This document shows positions 1 through 6,417 of a stretch of 8,490 bases of DNA, one piece after another. The notes beneath the pieces are model-generated. The model was given only the letters and a program-made list of their open reading frames with translations. It was not told the origin of the DNA and did no database searches. Numbering within the stretch: position 1 is the first letter of the stretch; every line of letters begins with the position of its first letter. This DNA is from an uncultured Oscillibacter sp. (lineage in GTDB: Bacteria; Bacillota; Clostridia; Oscillospirales; Oscillospiraceae), in assembly GCA_900550685.1 (NCBI GenBank), contig URTS01000080.1:1-8490 (forward strand), read 5' to 3'. The translations under genes were made by a program, and so were the position numbers.

Positions 1-109
1 CCACTACTCGGCTGGCTTCACTTTGAACACCTACACCCATGCCACGGCACAGATGAAGCAGGACGCCGCAGATACCATCGGCGGAGTCATCAGCCAGCAG
101 ATGCGGTAA
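1..109 (+). CDS. Tyrosine integrase, C-terminal fragment (5' end outside window)
   Basis: The open frame starts at base 2 and ends at a TAA at 107-109, giving 35 codons that begin HYSAGFTLNTYTHAT and end GGVISQQMR. This resembles the C-terminus of tyrosine recombinases from clostridial conjugative elements and prophages (Tn916-Int type). The Tyr of TLNTYTH, encoded at 32-34, is the expected nucleophile that forms the covalent link to DNA, and the short helical tail after it is typical. The gene reads toward a tRNA fragment about 170 bases downstream, the usual place for an attachment site. The catalytic Arg and His residues and the N-terminal DNA-binding domains lie outside the window, so integrity cannot be judged. 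The family call is from motif recognition only. Confidence 0.82.
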   Translation, partial: HYSAGFTLNTYTHATAQMKQDAADTIGGVISQQMR

Positions 110-113
110 AAAA

Positions 114-149
114 ACAGGGCCAGACAGAAAATTTTCTGTCTGGCCCTGT
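114..149. terminator. Perfect 36-bp palindrome after the integrase gene
   Basis: The two 18-base halves (ACAGGGCCAGACAGAAAA and its exact complement) form a perfect palindrome centred between 131 and 132. Seven A residues (108-114), overlapping the integrase TAA, lie on its left. Read leftward on the minus strand, the hairpin is therefore followed by a T tract and looks like a strong intrinsic terminator for transcription from the right. Read rightward, no T tract follows, so termination of the integrase transcript would be weaker. It could stop read-through from the minus-strand operon into the integrase gene. Confidence 0.75.
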
Positions 150-175
150 CCGGTACTTTCCGGCCCTTTCCCCGT

Positions 176-194
176 GTGGGTCAGGTTGTGAGTC
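176..194 (+). repeat. GTGGGTCA direct repeat, left side of tRNA fragment
   Basis: An exact GTGGGTCA is at 176-183, followed by a degenerate GTGAGTC at 188-194. The same 8-mer occurs twice more at 440-447 and 452-459, on the other side of the tRNA fragment and in the same orientation. I saw no other exact copy in the window by eye. Such short clustered repeats near an integrase gene and a tRNA 3' end resemble arm-type integrase binding sites. That role is inferred. Confidence 0.45.
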
Positions 195-245
195 TTGAAG
201 AAACGGCGAAAATTAAGTGCACAAAAAAGTTGCAGATTACGAAAG

Positions 246-279
246 AAAATCACCGGAATCGAGCGATTCCGGTGATTTT
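246..279. terminator. Bidirectional hairpin directly after the tRNA fragment CCA end
   Basis: Arms of 16 bases (246-261 and 264-279) are exact reverse complements with only two bases between them, an A run at one end and a T run at the other. On the minus strand the hairpin starts one base after the CCA of the tRNA fragment and ends in a T-rich stretch, the usual layout of a tRNA transcription terminator. It could also end leftward transcripts of the TRAP operon, since no better terminator was found between 784 and here. Confidence 0.75.
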
Positions 280-325
280 TGGTGGAGACTACTGGACTCG
301 AACCAGTGGCCTCATGCGTGTGAAG
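280..325 (-). pseudogene. 3' fragment of tRNA-Val(CAC), probable attachment-site core
   Basis: Read on the minus strand this is the 3' half of a tRNA. It holds the loop TTCACAC (318-324, anticodon CAC at 320-322), the 3' strand of the anticodon stem GCATG (313-317), a five-base variable region AGGCC (308-312), and a T arm ACTGG-TTCGAGT-CCAGT (291-307). The acceptor 3' strand AGTCTCC (284-290), discriminator A and encoded CCA (280-282) follow. Upstream of base 325 the match stops: the expected CATGC stem strand, D arm and acceptor 5' strand are absent. A tRNA 3' end without its 5' half beside an integrase gene is the normal signature of an attachment-site core. The Val assignment rests on the reconstructed loop. 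Confidence 0.72.
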
Positions 326-439
326 ATTCGATAGGGATGCCTTCTGCCGAATTTTGAGAGAATAAAGCGGGTTTGCCGCAAGGTTTCATCCCCCGCAGGT
401 GCGCTTTTCTCCGTTGTTTCCGCCCCGTTTTTTCTGCTC

Positions 440-459
440 GTGGGTCACGGCGTGGGTCA
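440..459 (+). repeat. GTGGGTCA direct repeat pair, right side of tRNA fragment
   Basis: Two exact copies of GTGGGTCA (440-447 and 452-459) start 12 bases apart, about one helical turn. The second copy overlaps the stop codon of the PhzF remnant (TGA on the minus strand at 459-457). Together with 176-183 they flank the tRNA fragment on both sides, which is the layout of an attP rather than of a single integrated end. The role as integrase arm sites is inferred. Confidence 0.45.
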
Positions 460-783
460 AATAAAAATTTCCTCCTCTGCAAATAACACCGCCTTACCTA
501 CCAGTTCTACACGATTCCCCAGGAATTCACAATACAGTGTTCCCCCGCGTCGGGATGACTGATAAGCGGTGAGCGCGGTTTTGTCAAGTCGGTTGCCCCA
601 ATAAGGGACGATGTAACATTGCCCAGAGCCACAGACCGGATCTTCCGCCACACTGCACTTGGGTGCAAACGTCTAGCTGACGCAGTCATAGCCATGGTCT
701 CCGGCAGCCGTTAGATTCAGCAGAAAACCGTCCAGTTGGCGAACCTTTTCCTGATTCGGAACAGCCTGCCGTACCTGCTCCGC
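457..783 (-). pseudogene. PhzF-family protein, 5'-truncated and interrupted remnant
   Basis: One minus-strand frame of 109 codons runs from just after the dctM stop to a TGA at 457-459. It carries recognisable C-terminal PhzF-family features: GYDCVS followed by TFAP, then the family signature EDPVCGSGQC, APYW-like VPYW, AYQSSRRGG and GKAVLFAEEEIF. PhzF-like isomerases/epimerases are usually about 260-300 residues, so roughly the first 60% is missing. An in-frame TAG at 673-675 replaces the Arg normally found in the VSR-x-FAP motif. With no start region and a nonsense codon it cannot make the normal enzyme. An internal start (GTG at 649-651) could give at most 64 residues. It looks like the wreck of a gene once downstream of, or joined by deletion to, the TRAP operon. 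Confidence 0.82.
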
Positions 784-2094
784 TTAGTATCCCATTGCGT
801 GATTGGGGAACATGACCAGAAGCTGGGGGAACAGCATCATGAAAATGCAGGCAACGATGAAAATAATAACGTAGGGGATGACCGCCTTATACATATCCTT
901 CAGCTGCACGCCCGGAGGGGCCACGCCCAGCAGATAGAACATGTTGATGCCGAAGGGCGGGGTAATCATGCCCAGGCAGAGGGTGATGCACAGGGTCAGG
1001 ACCGTGGCGTTGAGGTCCAGAGAGGAGGACCGGATGATCGGCAGCAGGATGGGGATGGCGATCATGATGATGGGCGTGGTGTCCAGGAACATGCCCATGA
1101 CGAAGAAGAGGGCGAAGATGATGAGCATCAGGGGCAGGCCGTCCAGCTGCGCACTGCGGAAGGCGTTGGCCACCACGTCGGACAGGCGGGTGATGTTCAC
1201 CAGGGAGTTGTACGCCGCGCCGCCCATGAGGATCCACATCAGCATGGCGGAGACTTCCATGGTCTGCACCAGGGAGGCTTTCAGATTCTTCAGCGTCAGC
1301 TTCCGGGTGCACAGCGCGTACACCAGAGAGGCGAAGGCGCCTACGCCGGCCGCCTCCGTGGGCGTGGCGACGCCGGCATAAATGCAGCCCAGCACCAGAA
1401 CGATGATGGCGATGGGGGCAACGACCTTGCCGAAGACCCGGAACTTTTCACCCCAGGAGGGACGCTCCGCCTTGGGGATGGCGGGACCCAGCTTGGGATT
1501 GATGGCGCAGCGGACGCCGATGTAGATGATGAACAGGATGGCCAGGCCCACACCGGGCAGCACACCGCCGACGAACAGCCATCCGGCGGACACGCCGGTG
1601 TAGGAGGCCATGATGATCATGATGGTGGAGGGGGGAATGATGGGACCCAGGCAGCCGCCGGCCAGCACGGGGCCGCAGGCCAGGGACTTGTCATAGCCCC
1701 GGTTGATCATCTCCGGCAGGGCGATGAGGCCCATGGCGATGGTGGCGGTGGCGGCCACGCCACTCATAGCGGCGATCACAGCTGTGGTGGCCACGGTGGC
1801 CATGGCCAGGCCGCCCTTCACGCCGCCCAACCACTTATGGAAGAATTCATAGATATCGCTGCCGATGCCGGAGGTCTGCAAAAACGCGGCCATCAGCACG
1901 AACATGGGAATTGCCAGCAGCGATTCCGACTGCATCTGGTTCACAAAGGCCGCGTTCAGGACGTTCATCTGCGCGGGACCGAAGAAGATCAGCAGGATCG
2001 CGGAGGCAACGCTCATCAGCGCAAAGCAGATGGGGATGCCCAGCGCCATCAGGGCCACCAGGCCGATCAGCAAAATGATGATTTCAGGGCTCAT
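784..2094 (-). CDS. dctM: TRAP transporter large permease subunit, DctM family
   Basis: This 436-residue protein is the large membrane subunit of a tripartite ATP-independent periplasmic (TRAP) transporter, which uses an ion gradient, usually Na+, to import substrate delivered by DctP. It is almost wholly hydrophobic and has family motifs in order: LGPIIPPS near 149-156, TPTEAAGVGA at 244-253, GMFLDTTPII at 334-343 and GMITPPFGINMF at 375-386. The length is normal for DctM (about 425-440), and the C-terminal MFPN-x-AMGY resembles the usual family ending, so it appears complete despite abutting a pseudogene. Its ATG overlaps the dctQ stop codon by four bases (ATGA, 2091-2094), implying translational coupling. 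It is the last intact gene of the operon. The substrate cannot be deduced from this subunit. Confidence 0.96.
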   Translation of the reverse strand: MSPEIIILLIGLVALMALGIPICFALMSVASAILLIFFGPAQMNVLNAAFVNQMQSESLLAIPMFVLMAAFLQTSGIGSDIYEFFHKWLGGVKGGLAMATVATTAVIAAMSGVAATATIAMGLIALPEMINRGYDKSLACGPVLAGGCLGPIIPPSTIMIIMASYTGVSAGWLFVGGVLPGVGLAILFIIYIGVRCAINPKLGPAIPKAERPSWGEKFRVFGKVVAPIAIIVLVLGCIYAGVATPTEAAGVGAFASLVYALCTRKLTLKNLKASLVQTMEVSAMLMWILMGGAAYNSLVNITRLSDVVANAFRSAQLDGLPLMLIIFALFFVMGMFLDTTPIIMIAIPILLPIIRSSSLDLNATVLTLCITLCLGMITPPFGINMFYLLGVAPPGVQLKDMYKAVIPYVIIFIVACIFMMLFPQLLVMFPNHAMGY

Positions 2095-2705
2095 TCGTCG
2101 CTCCCGCCTTTCTGATCCTTAGAATTTTCGTTGTCAGGAAGCCGCTCTGTGGCCTTCACCTGGTCGATGGCCTCCGCCACCTCGTCGGAGTTGGAGGTCA
2201 GCTCGATCCTGCCCATCAGGGCGGCAATATTCTTGATAAACTCGCTGACGGCCTGGAGGAACATCAGGCCGGAGCCCAGGGGGACCCAGAAGCGGATCGT
2301 CCACATGGGGGAGCCCCACACGGAGGAGATGCGCTCATTTCTCATAAAGGATGTATAGAACAGGGTCCAGCCGAAGCGGAACGTCAGCGCCATGCAGACC
2401 AGCGCCAGAATGGCGGTGATGATGCCGACGATGTACTTGCCCTTCGGCGGAAATTTGTTGTATGCCAGGTCGACCCGGACAAAGCCGCCCTTCCAGTAGC
2501 AGTATCCGCCGCAGGCCATAAGCATCAGGCCCCAGATCTGGATGATGAGCTCCCAGGCCCAGACCGTGGGATGGTTGAGAACATAGCGGGAAAAGACCTC
2601 AAACGAAGTCAGGACGATCATAGGCAGCAGTATCCAGGAAAACAGCTTGCCGATGAATTGGTTGAGGGCGTCGATGCCGCCGGATAATTTCAGCAGTGCC
2701 TTCAT
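2091..2705 (-). CDS. dctQ: TRAP transporter small permease subunit, DctQ family
   Basis: This 204-residue small membrane subunit pairs with DctM. Four hydrophobic segments are visible at about 20-42, 49-71, 90-112 and 135-157. The DctQ hallmarks are FSRYVL followed by WAWELI (38-54), GFVRVDL (74-80), and PLGSGLMFLQ in the last helix. After helix 4 there is a hydrophilic, charged tail of about 40 residues ending KDQKGGSDE, somewhat longer than the minimal family form. The ATG at 2703-2705 is preceded by AAGGA about ten bases upstream, with a further GGAG before it. It is 141 bases downstream of dctP, a gap that holds an inverted repeat, and it overlaps dctM by four bases. Confidence 0.94.
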   Translation of the reverse strand: MKALLKLSGGIDALNQFIGKLFSWILLPMIVLTSFEVFSRYVLNHPTVWAWELIIQIWGLMLMACGGYCYWKGGFVRVDLAYNKFPPKGKYIVGIITAILALVCMALTFRFGWTLFYTSFMRNERISSVWGSPMWTIRFWVPLGSGLMFLQAVSEFIKNIAALMGRIELTSNSDEVAEAIDQVKATERLPDNENSKDQKGGSDE

Positions 2706-2747
2706 AGCTTTTGATTTCCTTCTCCTTTCCGGTAAACACCAGGGACG

Positions 2748-2821
2748 CCTCTCCGCATTTCAGGGCCTGCGGCAGGAAGCGGCCTATGCCGCTCCCCGCC
2801 ATAGGCCAGGGAAGGGAGAGG
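2748..2821 (-). promoter_or_regulatory. Nested inverted repeats between dctP and dctQ (mRNA hairpin)
   Basis: GGCCTATG (2781-2788) and CATAGGCC (2800-2807) are exact 8-base inverted repeats around an 11-base loop. They lie within an outer pair CCTCTCC (2748-2754) / GGAGAGG (2815-2821). A small CCTGC-G-GCAGG dyad is at 2766-2776. There is no T tract after it on the transcribed strand, so it is more likely an mRNA stabilising or processing structure than a full terminator. Such a structure would fit the need for more binding protein than permease. The function is inferred. Confidence 0.5.
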
Positions 2822-2846
2822 AATGTATCAGAGCAAAGCGCCGGGA

Positions 2847-3932
2847 TCAGTAGTCCACCTGACGGCCGTAGTCGCGGCTCTGCTGCTTGATGATCTCAAT
2901 GCCGCGGGCCATGCGGTCGCTCTTGGCGGCCAGCTCTTCCCAGACCTGGGTGATGGCGATCTCGCGGAGCTCGGCCACCACGTCGTCGGGGAGTTCCACC
3001 AGCTCGGTGTAGCCGCCCTGAACGGCGTCGCGGACGCTCTTCTCGGTGCCGGCCACGTGATCCTGGCCGATCACGCCGATGTTGGCCAGGCGGATGGTCT
3101 CATCCACCACGTCCCGCAGGTCGGCGGGCAGGCTGTCCAGGCTCTTCTGATTCACAACGGTAGCCATCTGGCAGTAGCACAGGGAGGGGCAGATGGCGTA
3201 CTTGGCGACCTCGCGGATGTTGTTGGAGTCGCTCAGGGCGGACCAGCCGTAGTGGGCGCCGTCGATGGTGCCCAGCTGCAGGGCCTGGTAGACCTCGGTG
3301 CCGGGGATGTTCACGGGAGAAGCGCCGATGGCGGCATAGTAATCACCCCAGACGCCCAGGGCGCGGATCTTCTTGCCGGCATAATCGCTGACGCTCTTGA
3401 CCTCAAAGTTGCAGAGGGTGTTGTAGTTGGGCTCGTGGGCGTTCCAGTAATACTTGATGCCCAGCTCGCCGTAGGCTTCCTGGATGATGTCCAGCAGGCC
3501 GTAGTTTTCCATGGCGTCATAGATCTCGGAGGAGCTTTCCCACGCGAAGGGGATGCCGGTGCCCAGGTCGGCCTCGGGCAGCACGCCGGAATAGGTGGAG
3601 CCGAAGATCACGGCGCAGTCGAAAGCGCCCTGGGAGAGGTAGGTCACGATGTCGCTGGCCTGGCACAGTGCGCCCGGATCATACAGCTCGACGGTCAGGC
3701 GGCCGTTGGTGGCCTTTTCCAGAGATTCCTTCAGGTTCTTGGCCATGTCGCCTTCAAGGGAGTCCAGAGAATAGTTGCTTTGCAGGCGCCAGGTGACTTT
3801 CTCTCCGCTGGACACGGCCGCGCCGTCAGAGGAGCTGCCGTCAGAACTGCTGCTGCCGCAGGCGGTGAGCAGGGTCAGGCTCATGCAAAGGGTGAGGGTT
3901 GCGGCAAGAATTTTGTTGAGATACTTCTTCAT
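2847..3932 (-). CDS. dctP: TRAP transporter substrate-binding lipoprotein, DctP family
   Basis: This 361-residue extracytoplasmic solute receptor delivers the substrate to DctQM. It starts with a lipoprotein signal: KK, a hydrophobic stretch, then lipobox LLTAC with the lipidated Cys at 25, followed by a Ser/Asp/Gly-rich linker to about residue 43. The mature domain begins VTWRLQSNY. The family region GKKIRALGVWGDYYAAIG (186-203) contains Arg190, the position that in DctP proteins normally forms a salt bridge with the substrate carboxylate. GTEVYQALQLGTIDGAHYGW (211-230) is the second conserved block. A carboxylate ligand is therefore likely, but its identity is not readable. The ATG is preceded by AAGGAGG at ideal spacing. 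It lies 61 bases after the crotonase gene and is the first of the three transporter genes. Confidence 0.95.
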   Translation of the reverse strand: MKKYLNKILAATLTLCMSLTLLTACGSSSSDGSSSDGAAVSSGEKVTWRLQSNYSLDSLEGDMAKNLKESLEKATNGRLTVELYDPGALCQASDIVTYLSQGAFDCAVIFGSTYSGVLPEADLGTGIPFAWESSSEIYDAMENYGLLDIIQEAYGELGIKYYWNAHEPNYNTLCNFEVKSVSDYAGKKIRALGVWGDYYAAIGASPVNIPGTEVYQALQLGTIDGAHYGWSALSDSNNIREVAKYAICPSLCYCQMATVVNQKSLDSLPADLRDVVDETIRLANIGVIGQDHVAGTEKSVRDAVQGGYTELVELPDDVVAELREIAITQVWEELAAKSDRMARGIEIIKQQSRDYGRQVDY

Positions 3933-3993
3933 GGGTAATCCTCCTTATATATGTTCCCTGCCTGAGGGCTGTAGACTGGTTTCGGAATGGGCG

Positions 3994-4803
3994 TTATTTG
4001 CCCTGGTACTGGGGTTCCCGTTTTTCCAGGAAGGCGCTGACGCCCTCCTTGAAATCCGCGTGGCGGGCCATGTAGCGGGTGTAGGTCACCTCGGCCTCGT
4101 CCTTGCGGTGCATCTGGAAGTCCTCCTGCTCGTTCATGCAGGCCTTCAGATAGCGCAGGACCAGGGGACCGCGCTTGCACAGCTCCTGGGCCTTGGCCAT
4201 GGCCGCGGGCATCAGCTCCTCCAGGGTGTCCACCACCATGGTCACGCCGCCGAAGCGGTCGTGGAGCTCCTCTGCGGTCATGAACGTGCCGCAGTAGCTC
4301 ATATCCCGCTGGATCTGGGGGGGCAGGATGCGGGCCAGGTGGCCGCTGCCGCCCACCACGCTGAGCTTGGCCTCCGGCGCGCCGAAGAGCGTGCCCTTTA
4401 CCGCGATGGAGATGTCCGCCCCGGCGGGATAGCACAGTCCGCCGCCCAGGCAGTGGCCGTGCACCGCGCAGATCAGGGGCACCCGCAGGTCGTACAGCGC
4501 CTGGGCGCCGTCGTAATAGACCTCCTGGGTATTGGTCACGTCCTTGTCCAGGATGCTCTGGTAGAAGCGCTTGATGTCAACGCCGACGCAGAAGGTCTTC
4601 AGGTCGGAATGCATCACGCAGACCCAGATGTCATCGTCATGGTTGATGTAGTCGCACAGCAGCAGGATCTCCTCCTGGACGGTGCCGCTGGCCGCGTTGA
4701 CCGGGGGGTTGTGCAGCGTCATCACAGCGATATGGTCCTCAACGGACAGGAAGACCTGCTCCAGTTTGTGTGCGCCGATCTCTTCAATGACTCTCTTTCC
4801 CAT
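3994..4803 (-). CDS. Crotonase-fold protein (enoyl-CoA hydratase/isomerase family)
   Basis: The 269 residues match the usual crotonase length. FCVGVDIKRF (71-80) is the first CoA/oxyanion-hole segment and HGHCLGGG (115-122) the second. The GAPEAKLSVVGG block (141-152) provides Glu144, aligned with the second catalytic Glu of rat enoyl-CoA hydratase (Glu164). The first catalytic Glu (rat Glu144, in GGGCE) is Cys124 here, in GGGLCY. A single-Glu active site is common in crotonases that act as isomerases, hydrolases or dehydratases of other acyl-CoAs, so plain hydratase activity should not be assumed. The gene starts three bases after the CoA-transferase stop, with its GAGGAGG ribosome site inside that gene's end, showing tight coupling. 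It probably acts in the cytoplasm on the thioester made by the CoA-transferase (inference). Confidence 0.9.
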   Translation of the reverse strand: MGKRVIEEIGAHKLEQVFLSVEDHIAVMTLHNPPVNAASGTVQEEILLLCDYINHDDDIWVCVMHSDLKTFCVGVDIKRFYQSILDKDVTNTQEVYYDGAQALYDLRVPLICAVHGHCLGGGLCYPAGADISIAVKGTLFGAPEAKLSVVGGSGHLARILPPQIQRDMSYCGTFMTAEELHDRFGGVTMVVDTLEELMPAAMAKAQELCKRGPLVLRYLKACMNEQEDFQMHRKDEAEVTYTRYMARHADFKEGVSAFLEKREPQYQGK

Positions 4804-4806
4804 GAT

Positions 4807-6111
4807 TTAAGCCTCCTCGCCGTAGCGTTTGAAATATTCGGTCCACAGCTGACCGCGGAATTTGGGATGGGCGATGTTGATCAGCAGCCGCGCCCGCTCC
4901 CGCAGGCTCTTGCCCCGCAGGTTCGCGATGCCGTATTCGGTCACGATGTAGTGGACGTCGGTGCGGGTGGTGGTGACGGTGGTGCCGGCGTCAAAGTAGG
5001 GCACGATCCGGGAGACCTCGCCGTGCTTGGCGGTGGAGGGCATCGCCAGGATCGCCTTGCCGTCCGGGCACATGGACGCGCCCCGGACATAGTCCAGCTG
5101 GCCGCCGATACCGGAGAACTGCTTGATGCCCATGGACTCGGAGTTGACCTGTCCGTTGAAATCCACCTGGAGGCAGGAGTTGATGGCCACCACCTTGGGA
5201 TTCTGGCAGATCACAGCCGGGTTGTTGACGTAATCCACGGTCTTCATCAGCACATCGGGATGGTTGTCCACAAAGTCGTACAGCTTTTTGGAGCCCATCA
5301 GGAACGCGGCCACCATCTTGCCCTTGTCCAGCGTTTTGTTGGCGCCGGTGATGACGCCCTTTTCGTACAGGTCCACCACGCCGTCGGAGAACATCTCGGA
5401 GTGGATGCCCAGGTCCTTCTTGCCGCCCAGGTATTTCAGAACGGCGTCGGGAATGGTGCCGATGCCCAGCTGCAGGGTGGAGCCGTCCTCCACCAGCTGC
5501 GCGATGTTTTTGCCGATGGCGTCGGTGACCTCGTCAATGGCGCCGCCGCCCAGCTCCGGCAGAGGCGTGGAGGCCTCCACGAAATAATCGAACTGGGAGA
5601 CATGGAGGAAGGAATCCCCCATGGTGCGGGGCATCTGGTCGTTGACCTGAGCGATGGCCAGCTTCGCGTTGAGAACGGCGGGCTTTGTACCGCCGACGCT
5701 GACGCCCAGAGACACAAAGCCGTGCTCGTCCGGCGGAGTGACGGAGACCAGGGCCACATCGATGGGATAGGTCCCGTCGGAGAAGAATCTGGTGGACTGG
5801 TGGTAGAAAAACGGCGTGTAGTCAGCTCGGCCCTCCTGGACGGCCTTCCGGGTGGAGGCACCGACAAACATGGCGTTGTGCCGGAAATGCCCCTCCATCT
5901 TGGGGTCGCAGTATTCGCCCTTTCCCATTGGCACCCAGTGGGTGATCTCAACGTCCTCATACTGCTCATAGTTGCGCACAAGAGCGTCTACCAAAACGGG
6001 AGGTTCATTTGCGGCATGTCCAAAAAAGACCCGTGCGTGGTTGGGGATGTGCTTGACAGCCTCGTCTGCGGTCACAAGCTTCTTTTGATAAATGTTCTTC
6101 CAGCTTTCCAT
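4807..6111 (-). CDS. Acetyl-CoA hydrolase/transferase family CoA-transferase (4-hydroxybutyrate CoA-transferase-like)
   Basis: From the ATG at 6109-6111 this is 434 residues, normal for the family. That start is chosen over an upstream in-frame ATG (6159) because AGGAG lies seven bases before it and the family N-terminus (WKNIYQKKLVTADEAV) begins there. The domain order is an N-terminal half with GHAANEPPVL (31-40) and HWVPMGKGEY (58-67), then the C-terminal half. IHSEMFSDG (236-244) gives Glu239 as the expected catalytic Glu that forms the glutamyl-CoA thioester. QLGIGTIPDAV (214-224), GQLDYVRGA (337-345) and EYGIANLRGKSLRERA (392-407) are typical. The enzyme moves CoA between acetyl-CoA or another acyl-CoA and a free carboxylate. 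It resembles clostridial 4-hydroxybutyrate and butyryl/acetate CoA-transferases, which motifs alone cannot separate. It is the first gene of the operon. Confidence 0.92.
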   Translation of the reverse strand: MESWKNIYQKKLVTADEAVKHIPNHARVFFGHAANEPPVLVDALVRNYEQYEDVEITHWVPMGKGEYCDPKMEGHFRHNAMFVGASTRKAVQEGRADYTPFFYHQSTRFFSDGTYPIDVALVSVTPPDEHGFVSLGVSVGGTKPAVLNAKLAIAQVNDQMPRTMGDSFLHVSQFDYFVEASTPLPELGGGAIDEVTDAIGKNIAQLVEDGSTLQLGIGTIPDAVLKYLGGKKDLGIHSEMFSDGVVDLYEKGVITGANKTLDKGKMVAAFLMGSKKLYDFVDNHPDVLMKTVDYVNNPAVICQNPKVVAINSCLQVDFNGQVNSESMGIKQFSGIGGQLDYVRGASMCPDGKAILAMPSTAKHGEVSRIVPYFDAGTTVTTTRTDVHYIVTEYGIANLRGKSLRERARLLINIAHPKFRGQLWTEYFKRYGEEA

Positions 6112-6197
6112 AAGAAATCTCCTAAGCGTATTAGTGTAGCAGCGTCGTTTCAGGAACAAATCTGTGCCGGCAGGTTTTGTCTGATGCCCGAAAATAT

Positions 6198-6214
6198 AGC
6201 AAAATTCGTGCCAA
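6198..6214 (-). promoter_or_regulatory. Sigma-54 (RpoN) promoter of the CoA-transferase/TRAP operon
   Basis: On the minus strand the sequence is TTGGCACGAATTTTGCT, a full match to the sigma-54 consensus TGGCACG-N4-TTGCW. The -24 GG is at 6212-6211 and the -12 GC at 6200-6199, ten bases apart. Transcription should start near 6187, leaving a leader of about 75 bases before the CoA-transferase ATG. A sigma-54 activator is encoded divergently next door. The match is seen directly; its use is inferred. Confidence 0.92.
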
Positions 6215-6365
6215 TAAATTCGAGGGTTTCAGACAGGATTCGGGCAAGCCCTGCTGGCAGAATGGATTACGCATTTTTTAACTTATTACTTTTGCCCAAA
6301 TATTTTCGCTTTACTGGCGCTGCATCTGTTCAAGACAAGGGTTTAACAATTTGACTGTGCCATTT

Positions 6366-6417
6366 TTGGAGCAAACAGTTGGAATGATGTTCCAAAATTG
6401 GCACTTGCGCTTTCCAA
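6366..6417. promoter_or_regulatory. Candidate enhancer (activator binding) half-sites
   Basis: TTGGAATGATGTTCCAA (6379-6395) is a perfect six-base dyad. Further half-sites are TTGGA at 6366-6370 and TTCCAA at 6412-6417, the latter exactly 22 bases from the dyad's TTCCAA. The cluster lies about 160-220 bases upstream of the sigma-54 promoter, a normal distance for enhancer sites. It also overlaps the -35/-10 spacer of the regulator's own promoter, so binding there could repress the regulator. Assignment to this regulator is inferred from position and symmetry. Confidence 0.5.

Noticed and set aside
280..345. An intact tRNA gene on the minus strand
   Set aside because: The 5' strand of the anticodon stem, the D arm and the acceptor 5' strand cannot be found in the bases to the right.
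110..460. CRISPR array based on the repeated GTGGGTCA
   Set aside because: Only three exact 8-base copies with irregular spacing (276 and 12 bases). There is no repeat-spacer periodicity and no cas gene.
736..2115. Long plus-strand open frame opposite dctM (459 codons)
   Set aside because: Rich in His, Gly, Asp and Gln with no domain. It is a codon-bias shadow of the clear DctM frame on the other strand.
2823..3938. Plus-strand open frame opposite dctP (371 codons)
   Set aside because: Low-complexity Ala/Gly/Val/His composition and exact antiparallel overlap with a clear lipoprotein gene.
6112..6159. N-terminal extension of the CoA-transferase (start at 6159)
   Set aside because: The 16 extra residues are unlike the family N-terminus, and the ATG at 6111 has a well-spaced AGGAG.
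3775..6354. 859-codon plus-strand open frame opposite the CoA-transferase and crotonase genes
   Set aside because: It covers two well-supported minus-strand genes, has no recognisable domain and no ribosome site. It is an antisense artefact of GC-rich coding DNA.
6357..6404. Two further TGGCAC motifs (minus at 6362-6357, plus at 6399-6404) as sigma-54 promoters
   Set aside because: Neither has a GC at the required ten-base spacing after the GG, so the -12 element is missing.
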